DNA of 64,000 nucleotides from Burkholderiaceae bacterium. GTDB lineage: Bacteria > Pseudomonadota > Gammaproteobacteria > Burkholderiales > Burkholderiaceae. The position numbers and the translations under genes are program-made. The stretch's first letter is position 1, and each line of letters begins with the position of its first letter. The notes under the pieces were generated by a model. That model had not been told where the DNA came from. It made no database searches and saw only the letters and a list, made by a program, of their open reading frames with translations. Shown here in pieces: positions 1 to 8,403 of the stretch. The DNA is taken from positions 24,380-88,379 of the forward strand of contig CANCQD010000001.1 of NCBI GenBank assembly GCA_947380285.1, read 5' to 3'.

Positions 1-702
1 ACTGTGCGTGGTTCAAGAATTTTGGCTCAGGCAGACATTGTTTTTTATGACGCACTCATTGATATTTCTATGTTGGAGTGGTGTCCTAGCACTAAATTGG
101 TGCAGGTAGGGAAAAGATGTGGGTCGCATTCAAGCTCCCAGCACTTCATCAACAAGCAATTAGTGGATGCTGCAGGTAAGTACTCAGTAGTTGTGCGCTT
201 AAAGGGCGGGGATCCAATGATCTTTGGTCGTGCACAGGAAGAGATTGACGCTCTTGAGAAAGCAAACGTGCGCTATGAGATTGTTCCAGGCATCACTACT
301 GCCTTAGCGGCCTCCGCGGAATTAAAGCAACCTCCAACTACGAGAGAGTTAAGTAGAACCCTGACGCTGACTACTCTTCCAGGCCGTTGTGCGCACGAAG
401 ATCATAAAACCGCTATTTACTATATGGCGCGTGATCAGCTATCTGAGGTTGCGACAACATTGATTGCTCAGGGCTACACGGTAGATACCCCTGTTTGCTT
501 GATGGAGTCAGTCAGCCTACCAACGCAGCGCAGCTTTGGCTGCACATTAGATGAATTGCGCTTTGGCGATGTTCAGCATCATTTTTTAGATAAGCAACCT
601 GTCGTGGTGATGGTCGGAGAGGTTTATAGAAAAAAACTTCAGACGCTCACCCCGCTAATTGAGTCACAAATTTATTTCAACGTATTGCAGGCAGCATCTT
701 AA
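1..702 (+). CDS. cobA: Uroporphyrinogen-III C-methyltransferase (SUMT), 5' end missing
   Basis: This is the distal part of a SAM-dependent uroporphyrinogen III methyltransferase, which makes precorrin-2 on the way to siroheme and cobalamin. The frame is open from base 1, so the start lies before the window, and the usual N-terminal glycine-rich loop (GAGPGDP type) is missing. Visible family motifs are VVRLKGGDPMIFGRAQEE, the SAM-site region, and VPGITTALAASA. The stop is 20 bases before the nitrate/cyanate receptor gene, suggesting one operon. Siroheme is the cofactor of assimilatory nitrite reductase, so a nas/nir gene upstream of the window is likely (inference). It could equally be called nirE or the SUMT domain of a CysG fusion; the missing N-terminus prevents a decision. 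Confidence 0.9.
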   Translation, partial: TVRGSRILAQADIVFYDALIDISMLEWCPSTKLVQVGKRCGSHSSSQHFINKQLVDAAGKYSVVVRLKGGDPMIFGRAQEEIDALEKANVRYEIVPGITTALAASAELKQPPTTRELSRTLTLTTLPGRCAHEDHKTAIYYMARDQLSEVATTLIAQGYTVDTPVCLMESVSLPTQRSFGCTLDELRFGDVQHHFLDKQPVVVMVGEVYRKKLQTLTPLIESQIYFNVLQAAS

Positions 703-722
703 TTACTTACTAGGAGCTACAA

Positions 723-2096
723 ATGAATTCATATCGCCCATTTGATCCAGATAGACCTCTATTTAGCAACCGCTGTAGTTGTGGGCAGCATGCATCCGAG
801 TTAGATCACGCAAATTCGCTTTCGGTAAAGATGGATGCTGAACAGCAAAGCGCAGATTTTGTTGAAGCTAGCTTGGTTAAGGCGCTTTTTCCTCAAGAGG
901 ATCGTAGACGCGCATTTCTAAAGGCTGTCGGTGTTGGTGGAGCAATGAGCGCTCTTTCAGGCTTCTTGCCAGTAGGGTCCTTACAGGCTATGGCGCAAGA
1001 AAAAGCTCCATTAGAAAAACCAGACCTAAAAATTGGCTTTATTGCAATTACTTGCGCAACTCCACTCATCATGGCTGACCCATTAGGGTTTTATAAAAAA
1101 CAAGGCCTGAACGTTACCCTTAATAAGACTGCAGGTTGGGCTTTGATTCGCGACAAGATGTTGAATAAAGAGCATGATGCCTCTCACTTTTTATCGCCAA
1201 TGCCGATCTCCATGTCAATGGGTTTGGGCTCTGATCCATCTCAGATGCGTGTAGCTACGATTCAGAACGTCAATGGTCAGGCTATTACGTTAGCTAACAA
1301 GCATAAGGATAATCGCGATCCGAAAAACTGGAAGGGTATGAAGTTTGCTGTTCCCTTTGAATATTCAATGCATAACTTCTTGCTGCGTTATTACGTTGCT
1401 CAAGCTGGCTTGGATCCAGATAAAGATATTCAGATTCGCGTTACACCTCCACCAGAGATGGTTGCCAACCTCCGCGCTGGAAATATTGACGGCTTCCTTG
1501 GCCCTGATCCATTTAATCAGCGTGCGGTATATGACGAAGTTGGATTTATTCATATTCTGACTAAACAGATCTGGGACGGCCACCCATGTTGCGCGTTTGG
1601 AACTTCAGAAGAATTTATTCGCAAGAATCCAAATACCTTTGCAGCTCTCTATCGTGCGGTACTGAATGCTTCCACAATGGCGCGCGATCCTGTGAATAGG
1701 CCTTTAATTGCCAAAGTGATTTCTACGCCAAACTACCTGAACCAACCTGAAACTGTGGTGATGCAGGTCCTTACCGGTAAGTTTGCAGATGGTTTGGGCA
1801 ATGTTCAAAATGTACCAGATCGAATCGACTTCAACCCAATCCCATGGTATTCCATGGCAACTTGGATGTTGACCCAAATGCAGCGCTGGGGCTATGTCAA
1901 AGGCGATGTGAATTACAAAGACATCTCTGAAAAAGTATTCCTACTGACCGATGCCAAAAAGTATATGGGTGAGACTGGTATTGCAGTTCCGGCCTTGGCT
2001 AAAGCGGGATACAAAAAAGACAAGATTATGGGTAAAGAGTTTGATCCTAGTCAGCCCGCGGCATATCTAAAATCTTTTCAAACTAATAAAGCATGA
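723..2096 (+). CDS. CmpA/NrtA-family ABC transporter substrate-binding protein (nitrate or cyanate)
   Basis: Periplasmic receptor of an ABC importer, 457 aa. A cysteine-containing N-terminal extension (CSCGQH around residues 18-23) precedes a twin-arginine signal, RRRAFLK at residues 61-67, a hydrophobic stretch and a likely cleavage site near AMA/QE at residue 91. The long leader followed by a Tat motif is usual for NrtA/CmpA receptors. The start is supported by AGGAG 8 bases upstream. The mature part has NrtA-like segments (GFIAITCATPLIMADPLGFY, GPDPFNQRAV). It is followed by permease, ATPase and cyanase genes in one direction, so the ligand may be cyanate, nitrate, or both; sequence alone does not settle this. 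Confidence 0.88.
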   Translation: MNSYRPFDPDRPLFSNRCSCGQHASELDHANSLSVKMDAEQQSADFVEASLVKALFPQEDRRRAFLKAVGVGGAMSALSGFLPVGSLQAMAQEKAPLEKPDLKIGFIAITCATPLIMADPLGFYKKQGLNVTLNKTAGWALIRDKMLNKEHDASHFLSPMPISMSMGLGSDPSQMRVATIQNVNGQAITLANKHKDNRDPKNWKGMKFAVPFEYSMHNFLLRYYVAQAGLDPDKDIQIRVTPPPEMVANLRAGNIDGFLGPDPFNQRAVYDEVGFIHILTKQIWDGHPCCAFGTSEEFIRKNPNTFAALYRAVLNASTMARDPVNRPLIAKVISTPNYLNQPETVVMQVLTGKFADGLGNVQNVPDRIDFNPIPWYSMATWMLTQMQRWGYVKGDVNYKDISEKVFLLTDAKKYMGETGIAVPALAKAGYKKDKIMGKEFDPSQPAAYLKSFQTNKA

Positions 2097-2111
2097 AATT
2101 AAGGTAAATGA

Positions 2112-2972
2112 ATGAATACAGTATCTATTAAGGTTAAAGGCGCAATCCTGTCGGTTGTGATTTTGCTCATGTGCCTATTTATCTGGCACATGGCAACGAC
2201 ACAAAAAGTTGCACCACCGCCTGTGGCATCAACAAACTCTAGTGAGTACAACAGCCTCATGGGTCAGGGCGGCAGTGAACCCGTTCAAAAAACAGGGTTT
2301 CCAACATTAACCCAAATGGGTGAGACTATCTATAAGCAGTTGTCACACCCTTTTTATGATAACGGCCCAAACGATAAGGGTATTGGTATTCAACTTGCTT
2401 ATTCATTAGCACGTGTTGCTTTAGGTTTTTTGTTGGCGATGATCGTAGCCATTCCATTTGGATTCTGGATTGGCATGTCACCATTAGCTTATGAGGCCTT
2501 TAATCCATTCATTCAAATTCTGAAGCCAATCTCGCCATTAGCCTGGATGCCTATTGCGCTATACACCATTAAAGACTCTGCAATTTCTGGAATCTTTGTG
2601 ATCTTTATTTGCTCGGTGTGGCCAATGCTCCTCAATACAGCATTTGGAGTTGCCAATGTTCGTAAAGAGTTATTAAACGTTGCTAAAACATTAGAGGTTT
2701 CTCCTCTGCGTAAAGCATTCTTAGTGATTCTGCCTGCGGCTGCACCAACCATTTTGACTGGTATGCGTATTTCTATGGGTATTGCATGGTTGGTGATCGT
2801 TGCTGCTGAGATGCTTGTTGGCGGAACAGGAATTGGTTACTTTTTATGGAACGAGTGGAATAACCTATCACTCTCCAGTGTGATTTTTGCAATTCTTTTA
2901 ATTGGTATTGTTGGAATGTTGCTTGATACAGCATTCGGCAAGTTACAAAAGGCGGTTTCTTATGCAGACTGA
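2112..2972 (+). CDS. ABC transporter permease, NrtB family
   Basis: Inner-membrane permease of the nitrate/cyanate-type importer, 286 aa. One N-terminal membrane helix is followed by a polar linker and a BPD_transp_1 core with about five more helices. The cytoplasmic coupling region (EAA loop) is visible around residues 192-215 ([23 protein letters not shown]). It lies 15 bases after the receptor gene, and its last 11 bases overlap the ATPase gene, indicating translational coupling. The family includes NrtB, CmpB and CynB, which differ mainly in ligand, so the substrate is inferred from the neighbouring cyanase. Confidence 0.88.
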   Translation: MNTVSIKVKGAILSVVILLMCLFIWHMATTQKVAPPPVASTNSSEYNSLMGQGGSEPVQKTGFPTLTQMGETIYKQLSHPFYDNGPNDKGIGIQLAYSLARVALGFLLAMIVAIPFGFWIGMSPLAYEAFNPFIQILKPISPLAWMPIALYTIKDSAISGIFVIFICSVWPMLLNTAFGVANVRKELLNVAKTLEVSPLRKAFLVILPAAAPTILTGMRISMGIAWLVIVAAEMLVGGTGIGYFLWNEWNNLSLSSVIFAILLIGIVGMLLDTAFGKLQKAVSYAD

Positions 2973-3825
2973 AAATACTTTTCTGAAGGTTTCAAATCTC
3001 AGTAAGTCCTATAAGGCAGATGCTCCCCCTGTATTTGAGGGGATCGATTTTGAAATCGAAAAAGGTGAGTTTGTTTGTATTATTGGCCATTCTGGATGTG
3101 GCAAAACCACAATTCTGAATGTTCTCGCGGGTCTTGAGGAGGCAACTGGTGGGGATGCGATTATGCTAGGTAAGCGCATTCAGGGGCCTGGTCTAGAGCG
3201 TGGCGTTGTTTTCCAAGGGCACGCATTGATGCCTTGGATGACAGTTTTGCAGAACGTTGCCTTTGCTGTGAAATCAAAGTATCCCGATTGGTCAAAAGAG
3301 CAAATTACTGAGCATTCTAAAAAATATCTATCTATGGTTGGTTTGGTAAGTGCTGAAAATAAAAAACCATCTGAATTATCTGGTGGTATGAAGCAGAGGG
3401 TTGGTATTGCTAGAGCCTTTGCAATTGAGCCGAAGATGCTATTGCTTGATGAGCCATTCGGCGCTCTTGATGCGCTGACGAGAGGTGTTATTCAGGATGA
3501 GCTCCTAAAAATATGTAAAGAGACAAATCAAACTGTCTTCATGATTACCCATGATGTTGATGAAGCAATCTTACTTTCAGACAAAATTATGTTGATGAGC
3601 AACGGCCCTAATGCACGAATTGCTGAAATCGTTATCAATACCTTGCCCAAAGGAAGAAAGCGAGCCAACTTACATCATGATGCTATGTATTACCCGATGC
3701 GTAATCATTTAGTAGACTTCCTTGTCAATCGATCAAAAGATCTGCAGGTAAAGGGAGCCAAGGGTGAATTAGATGGTTATAAGCCTGTCATAGTGCTTCC
3801 AGGCGTTGATGCGGTTGTTGCTTAA
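2962..3825 (+). CDS. ABC transporter ATP-binding protein, NrtD family
   Basis: ATPase subunit of the same importer, 287 aa from the ATG at 2962. That start is preferred over an upstream in-frame codon because it follows AAAGGCGG and overlaps the permease stop by 11 bases. It carries Walker A (GHSGCGKTT), a Q-loop region ([11 protein letters not shown]), signature LSGGMKQR, Walker [16 protein letters not shown] (here [12 protein letters not shown]) and the H-loop (ITHD). There is no C-terminal receptor-like domain, so it is NrtD-like, not NrtC-like. The next gene is cyanase, 31 bases on. Confidence 0.9.
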   Translation: MQTENTFLKVSNLSKSYKADAPPVFEGIDFEIEKGEFVCIIGHSGCGKTTILNVLAGLEEATGGDAIMLGKRIQGPGLERGVVFQGHALMPWMTVLQNVAFAVKSKYPDWSKEQITEHSKKYLSMVGLVSAENKKPSELSGGMKQRVGIARAFAIEPKMLLLDEPFGALDALTRGVIQDELLKICKETNQTVFMITHDVDEAILLSDKIMLMSNGPNARIAEIVINTLPKGRKRANLHHDAMYYPMRNHLVDFLVNRSKDLQVKGAKGELDGYKPVIVLPGVDAVVA

Positions 3826-3856
3826 TAAACTAAAAACTTAAAACTAGGAGAAAAAG

Positions 3857-4300
3857 ATGGATCGTTCAGTAGTTACGCAGAAAATCATAGAAGCAAAAGT
3901 TCGCAAAGGTATGAAGTGGAGTGATATTGCAAAATCAATTGGTGAATCGAAGGAATGGGTTACTGCAGGTTGTTTGGGTCAAATGACCTTTACTAAGTTG
4001 CAAGCTGAAGCTGCTGGTAAGTTATTTGATTTGACTGATGAAGAAATGGCTTGGTTGCAAATTGTTCCTTACAAAGGATCCTTGCCAACTGCCGTTCCAA
4101 CAGATCCATTGATCTATCGTTGGTATGAAATTGTGAGCGTTTATGGCACCACTATTAAGGAGCTTATTCATGAAGAGTTCGGTGATGGGATTATGAGTGC
4201 GATTGATTTCTCAATGGATATCCAGCGCGAGCCAGATCCAAAGGGTGATCGTGTCCAGGTTGTGCTTTCAGGCAAATACTTGTCTTACAAGACCTATTAA
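3857..4300 (+). CDS. cynS: Cyanate hydratase (cyanase)
   Basis: Cytoplasmic enzyme that decomposes cyanate with bicarbonate to ammonia and CO2, giving cyanate detoxification and nitrogen supply. At 147 aa it has the usual cyanase length, with an N-terminal helical (HTH-like) domain and a C-terminal catalytic domain. The three catalytic residues known from the E. coli enzyme (Arg96, Glu99, Ser122) align with Arg88, Glu91 and Ser114 (YRWYE and GIMSAI). A ribosome site AGGAG lies 9 bases before the start. It is the last gene of the transporter operon and is followed at once by a strong terminator. No cynR-type regulator or carbonic anhydrase gene is adjacent. Confidence 0.96.
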   Translation: MDRSVVTQKIIEAKVRKGMKWSDIAKSIGESKEWVTAGCLGQMTFTKLQAEAAGKLFDLTDEEMAWLQIVPYKGSLPTAVPTDPLIYRWYEIVSVYGTTIKELIHEEFGDGIMSAIDFSMDIQREPDPKGDRVQVVLSGKYLSYKTY

Positions 4301-4320
4301 GCAATTCAGTCTTCAAGTAA

Positions 4321-4341
4321 GCCACCTTCGGGTGGCTTTTT
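4321..4341 (+). terminator. Rho-independent terminator after cynS
   Basis: GCCACC / GGTGGC stem with a TTCG tetraloop followed by TTTTT. It starts 20 bases after the cyanase stop and closes the nitrogen operon. Confidence 0.92.
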
Positions 4342-4387
4342 ATTGAGGTATTCTTAGTAATAAATAATTAAATAATAGAGACTACTG

Positions 4388-4813
4388 ATGTCAATTGCTA
4401 TAGATTTTGAAACTCTTGTAAGCCAAATTGGCGAGGCAGTAATTATTTCTGATCGGGATGAAAATATCTTGTTTTGGAATGCCTCAGCCGAGCGTATTTT
4501 TGGCTATAGCCAAGAAGAGGCTTTAGGAAAAACACTCAGCATCATTACACCTGAGCGCTTTAGAGAACGACACTCAAAAGGATATTTCCATACCATTCAG
4601 ACTGGTGTAACAAAGTATGGAAATACTTTGTTAAGGGTTCCTGCAATCCACAAAGATGGGCGTTCTATTTCTATTGCTTTTTCAGTAAGCATGCTTTTTG
4701 ATGAAGAAAAGCAGCCCATTGCCATAGCAGCTATTGTGCGAGATGAAACTGAGCGATTTCAAGAAGAGCGTGAGTTGAGGGCAAAGTTATCAGCATATGA
4801 AAAGAGTGCTTAG
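4388..4813 (+). CDS. Single PAS-domain sensor protein
   Basis: A 141-aa protein that is almost entirely one PAS domain: FETLVSQIGEAVIISDRDENILFWN at the start, FGYSQEEALGK, then IAAIVRDETERFQEE at the end, followed by a short helix of coiled-coil character. It has no kinase, cyclase, GGDEF or DNA-binding part, so it must act by binding a partner. It stands alone between two terminator-like elements. Ligand (haem, flavin or small metabolite) cannot be told; there is no LOV-type cysteine motif. Confidence 0.85.
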   Translation: MSIAIDFETLVSQIGEAVIISDRDENILFWNASAERIFGYSQEEALGKTLSIITPERFRERHSKGYFHTIQTGVTKYGNTLLRVPAIHKDGRSISIAFSVSMLFDEEKQPIAIAAIVRDETERFQEERELRAKLSAYEKSA

Positions 4814-4900
4814 TTAGTCTGATCGCCACCTAAAGTGAAGCGTACCCATCGATAAAAAGTGACGTTCACTCTTGAAATCCTAGCGGGCCCTAGAAACACG

Positions 4901-4931
4901 TACCCTCATCAGCAATGACGCGGGTATTTTT
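4901..4931 (+). terminator. Possible terminator after the PAS gene
   Basis: TACCC at 4901 and GGGTA at 4922-4926 can pair, with inner TCAT/ATGA pairing and a small bulge, followed by TTTTT. The stem is weak and interrupted, so this is tentative. Confidence 0.4.
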
Positions 4932-5022
4932 GTTGCAAAGTAGTTTCCATTAATGAGATATTCGTGTTTGCCTAACATTTTGACTAATAATGTACTTTTA
5001 AATGTTTAAGGCGGGGCGTCTG

Positions 5023-6231
5023 ATGATTAAAAGATTGCTAACAATCGGCATTGTCCTTTTTTCGGCTGGATTACATGCCCAGCCATCGGATGTCAGCATT
5101 GGTGGTGCAAGAGATATTTACGATGGATCCCTTTATCCCGATAAAGCAGTTCGTACTTACAGTCAAACTGAGCGTATCTTTCCAACTCGCGTGATCAAGG
5201 CTGGTGGCAAGCCATCCCCCTTACTGCAGAGTAATCAGCAGTTAACGTCATTGAAATTTACCTCAGAAGGTAAAACCTATGACTTGCCAGATTACGTAGC
5301 ACTTAACCGAATGGTGGGCCTGTTGGTCCTAAAAGACGGCAAGATTGTGTATGAGCATTATGATTTTGGAGTAACTCCGAATACAAAATGGATGTCGATG
5401 TCAGTGGCGAAGTCATTTGTATCAACGCTGGTAGGTGCAGCCATTAAAGATGGATATATCTCAAGCCTCAATGATCCTGTGACTAAATATTTGCCGCAGC
5501 TTTCTGGAAGTGCATATGAGGGAGTTTCAGTTCGAGACTTGTTGATGATGGCTTCTGGGGTGAAATGGAACGAAACCTATACCGACCCATCTTCCGATCG
5601 CCGTAAGTTGCTGGAACTTCAAATTGCTAGCAATAAGCAGGGCGCTATTTTTGACGTCATGAAAACACTTTCCAAAGCGTCGGATCCTGGCAAAAACTTT
5701 AACTACAGCACAGGCGAAACAGTTTTGATTGGCGAGGTAGTGCAGGCAGCTACTAAGATGCCACTTGCCGATTACTTATCTAAAAAAATATGGATACCGG
5801 TTGGTATGCAGGCAAATGGGTTGTGGTGGTTAGATTCTCCTGGGGGCCATGAGGTTGGGGGAAGCGGGATCTTAGCAGTATTACGTGACTTTGGACGTTT
5901 TGGACAATTTATATTGGATGGCGCCAAAGTAAATGGGCAAAGTATTGTTCCAGAAGGATGGCTTGCAGATGCTGGCAGTGCTAAGCCTATTGCTGGTGTG
6001 ACAGGAAAAAATGGCTATGGTTATCAGTGGTGGACGGTCAAACCTGAGGCTGGAAAAGTTCACGAAAGTGTATTTATGGGTAGAGGTATTCATGGTCAAT
6101 ACCTGTACATCAATCCAGAAAATAATATTGTGATTGTTGGGTTGGGCGCGCGCTCTAAGCCTGTTGGTAAACAGGCAATTGATGATTTGGATTTCTTGGC
6201 GGCAGTTGTTGAGAATTTAAAATCTAATTAA
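5023..6231 (+). CDS. Serine hydrolase, beta-lactamase/NylB-like family
   Basis: Secreted serine hydrolase of the class C beta-lactamase/penicillin-binding fold, 402 aa from the ATG at 5023. AAGGCGGGG lies just before this codon; an in-frame ATG at 5002 is less well placed. A signal peptide ends near LHA/QPSD. The nucleophile motif SVAK (Ser127, Lys130) and the second motif tyrosine (NYSTGE) are present, and the C-terminal GRGIHGQYLYINP segment resembles 6-aminohexanoate-dimer hydrolase NylB and EstB esterases. It is followed after 2 bases by a Bug receptor, so it may release a ligand for uptake. Substrate unknown: an amide or ester. Confidence 0.85.
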   Translation: MIKRLLTIGIVLFSAGLHAQPSDVSIGGARDIYDGSLYPDKAVRTYSQTERIFPTRVIKAGGKPSPLLQSNQQLTSLKFTSEGKTYDLPDYVALNRMVGLLVLKDGKIVYEHYDFGVTPNTKWMSMSVAKSFVSTLVGAAIKDGYISSLNDPVTKYLPQLSGSAYEGVSVRDLLMMASGVKWNETYTDPSSDRRKLLELQIASNKQGAIFDVMKTLSKASDPGKNFNYSTGETVLIGEVVQAATKMPLADYLSKKIWIPVGMQANGLWWLDSPGGHEVGGSGILAVLRDFGRFGQFILDGAKVNGQSIVPEGWLADAGSAKPIAGVTGKNGYGYQWWTVKPEAGKVHESVFMGRGIHGQYLYINPENNIVIVGLGARSKPVGKQAIDDLDFLAAVVENLKSN

Positions 6232-6233
6232 AT

Positions 6234-7250
6234 ATGATGAATATGAGAATTTTTGGGATTGGATCAAGTATGAATCTTTTTTACATGATTGTTCGCAGTG
6301 CAATTTTGCTCTCTATAGCAATGATGTTGCCGTTAGCTGCAAGTGCGCAGCCTTGGCCCACAAAGCAGACCATTAAATTTATTGTTGTATACCCTGCTGG
6401 TGGGGCATCTGATGTGACTGCAAGAATGATTGCATCAAAACTCTCTGAATCCATTGGTCAAACGGTAGTGGTGGAGAACAAACCTGGAGCAAACGGCATT
6501 ATTGCGACTGAATATGTTGCTAAGGCTGCGCCAGATGGATACACGCTGTTGATGGCTAATTTGGGTCCTAATGCAATCAACCCAGTTGTGTATAAGAAGC
6601 TTCCATATGACGCAGTTAAGGATTTCTCCGCTATTACTTTGACTACTATCGTGCCGCAGTTTATTGTGGTCTCGCCAACGCAACCGATTAATTCAATTGC
6701 AGATCTTATTGCTTACTCAAAAGCCAATCCAGGAAAAGTAACCTTTGCCTCTGCCGGTAATGGCGCATCAAATCATCTTTCTGGGGAGCTCTTTAATTCA
6801 ACCGCTGGAATTAAGATGGAGCATGTACCTTATAAGGGCGATGCTCCTGGTCTGGTGGATGTGATGTCAGGGCAAGTCACTGTTGCCCTTCCTACCGCAA
6901 TTGCAGCCGCCCCTTATGTGCGTTCAGGACAATTGCGAGCACTTGCTGTGACGAGTAATAAGCGCTTAGCATCCTTTCCAGATGTACCAACAGTTGCTGA
7001 AACTTTACCGGGATTTGAAGCGGTATCTTGGGGTGGTGTGATGGCCCCTGCCGGAACTCCTCCGGCAATTATTAATCGCCTCAATGCAGAAATTTTAAAG
7101 ATTCTAAAGATCCCTGAGGTCTCAGAAAAGCTCAAAGGGTTTGGGGCGGAGACCGTAGGCTCTACACCAAAGCAATTCGATACCTATGTCAAATCTGAGA
7201 TTGCCAAATGGGGCAAAGTAGCTCGTGATAACAACGTAACACTAGACTAG
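6234..7250 (+). CDS. Bug/TctC-family tripartite tricarboxylate transporter receptor
   Basis: Periplasmic solute receptor of the Bug family, up to 338 aa. Several in-frame ATGs (6234, 6237, 6243, 6270, 6285) precede the signal peptide, and none has a strong ribosome site, so the exact start is uncertain; cleavage is likely after ASA/QPWP. Family motifs are WPTKQTIKFIVVYPAGGASD, VVENKPGANG, APDGYTLLM and GHxPYKG-like (HVPYKGDAPG). No tctA/tctB membrane genes are nearby, so it is an orphan receptor, as is common in Burkholderiales. Position between a serine hydrolase and a TfdA-like dioxygenase suggests an organic-acid ligand. Confidence 0.9.
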   Translation: MMNMRIFGIGSSMNLFYMIVRSAILLSIAMMLPLAASAQPWPTKQTIKFIVVYPAGGASDVTARMIASKLSESIGQTVVVENKPGANGIIATEYVAKAAPDGYTLLMANLGPNAINPVVYKKLPYDAVKDFSAITLTTIVPQFIVVSPTQPINSIADLIAYSKANPGKVTFASAGNGASNHLSGELFNSTAGIKMEHVPYKGDAPGLVDVMSGQVTVALPTAIAAAPYVRSGQLRALAVTSNKRLASFPDVPTVAETLPGFEAVSWGGVMAPAGTPPAIINRLNAEILKILKIPEVSEKLKGFGAETVGSTPKQFDTYVKSEIAKWGKVARDNNVTLD

Positions 7251-7315
7251 GTTTAGCGATATCCCTTACATTAATCTAAATGTGATCAATATCTTACATA
7301 TGAGCGAAACAGAAT

Positions 7316-8182
7316 ATGCCAATCACTTTTAAGAAACTGCACCCCACTTTTATGGCTGAAGTGAGTCCTCTTGACTTGCGTGAAGTGAGCGATGAGGCGA
7401 CGCTTGATGTTCTCCGTAAAGGAATGACAGAATATGGTGTCTTGGTCTTCAAGGGGCAGCAGTTTTCATTGCAGGATCAACTTGATTTTGCCCAGCGCCT
7501 AGATGGTGAACTCCATTCCAAAACATCCAATTCAGCAGTTAGTAAAAATCGTTTTGGCAATGATGCGCTAACCGATATTTCAAATGTAACCCAAGATGGT
7601 GACATCATGGCGGCGAATGATCGACGCCGCATGAATAACATTAGTAATCGCATATGGCATACCGATGCATCATTTGTAGACCCAGCTGGCCGATATTCTA
7701 TGCTCTATGCTCGCAACATTCCGCCAGTACGTGCTGATACTGAGTTTGCTGATATGCGCGCCGCATATGACGAGTTGGATGAGCAAGCTAAAAAGATCAT
7801 TGCGGATTTACACGTGTATCACTCAATCGTGTATTCACGGCATACGATGGGATTTGATTTTGCTGAAGAAGAGAAAGCTAAGCTTCCAGGCGCAACACAT
7901 CCACTGGTAAAGACTATTTCAGGATCTGCGCGCAAAGCACTTTATTTGGCTTCTCATGCAGACCACGTAGTGGAGTGGCCTGTTCCTGAGGGTCGTTTAT
8001 TGCTTAAAGATTTAATGGAACATGCAACTCGATCTCAGTTTGTTCATTATCACGAGTGGACCTTAGGGGATCTTGTGATTTGGGATAACCGCACCACCAT
8101 GCACAGGGCTCGTCCATTTGATGACATAGCCTATAAGCGAGAGTTGACTCGGGTTACCACTTTGGATATCCCGCGCAACTAG
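7316..8182 (+). CDS. TauD/TfdA-family alpha-ketoglutarate-dependent dioxygenase
   Basis: Fe(II)/2-oxoglutarate dioxygenase, 288 aa, almost the length of TfdA (2,4-D dioxygenase). The iron triad is His115 and Asp117 (WHTDASF) with His263 (TMHRARP), and Arg275 in YKRELTR fits the 2-oxoglutarate-binding arginine. The spacing matches that known for TfdA. The substrate cannot be read off; environmental TfdA-like proteins act on aryloxyalkanoates, cinnamates or sulfonates. It follows a hydrolase and a receptor gene by 65 bases, possibly forming a small catabolic cassette (inference). Confidence 0.88.
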   Translation: MPITFKKLHPTFMAEVSPLDLREVSDEATLDVLRKGMTEYGVLVFKGQQFSLQDQLDFAQRLDGELHSKTSNSAVSKNRFGNDALTDISNVTQDGDIMAANDRRRMNNISNRIWHTDASFVDPAGRYSMLYARNIPPVRADTEFADMRAAYDELDEQAKKIIADLHVYHSIVYSRHTMGFDFAEEEKAKLPGATHPLVKTISGSARKALYLASHADHVVEWPVPEGRLLLKDLMEHATRSQFVHYHEWTLGDLVIWDNRTTMHRARPFDDIAYKRELTRVTTLDIPRN

Positions 8183-8205
8183 TTTTAGTCTGCAAGATAT
8201 TCATT

Positions 8206-8224
8206 AGGTAATCGTTGATTACCT
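8206..8224. repeat. Perfect inverted repeat between dioxygenase and bd oxidase genes
   Basis: AGGTAATC and GATTACCT form an 8-base perfect palindrome with a GTT spacer. No T-run follows on either strand, so it is more likely an operator or mRNA stem than an intrinsic terminator. The rest of this 221-base gap holds no convincing ORF. Confidence 0.5.
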
Positions 8225-8403
8225 CGGCTCAATATCCAGTTTAATCTTAATTAAATCAATGACTTAGGTATAAATTCCGAAGTCGTTTTTTATTTGTGCC
8301 AATGAATCAATGAATTGCTGATTGATTGACGCGTATAGGGTTTAAAAGGAAGTTTTGGGATTGGGTTGTCATCTAACGCAATAGTGAATTTAGTGACAAA
8401 ATA

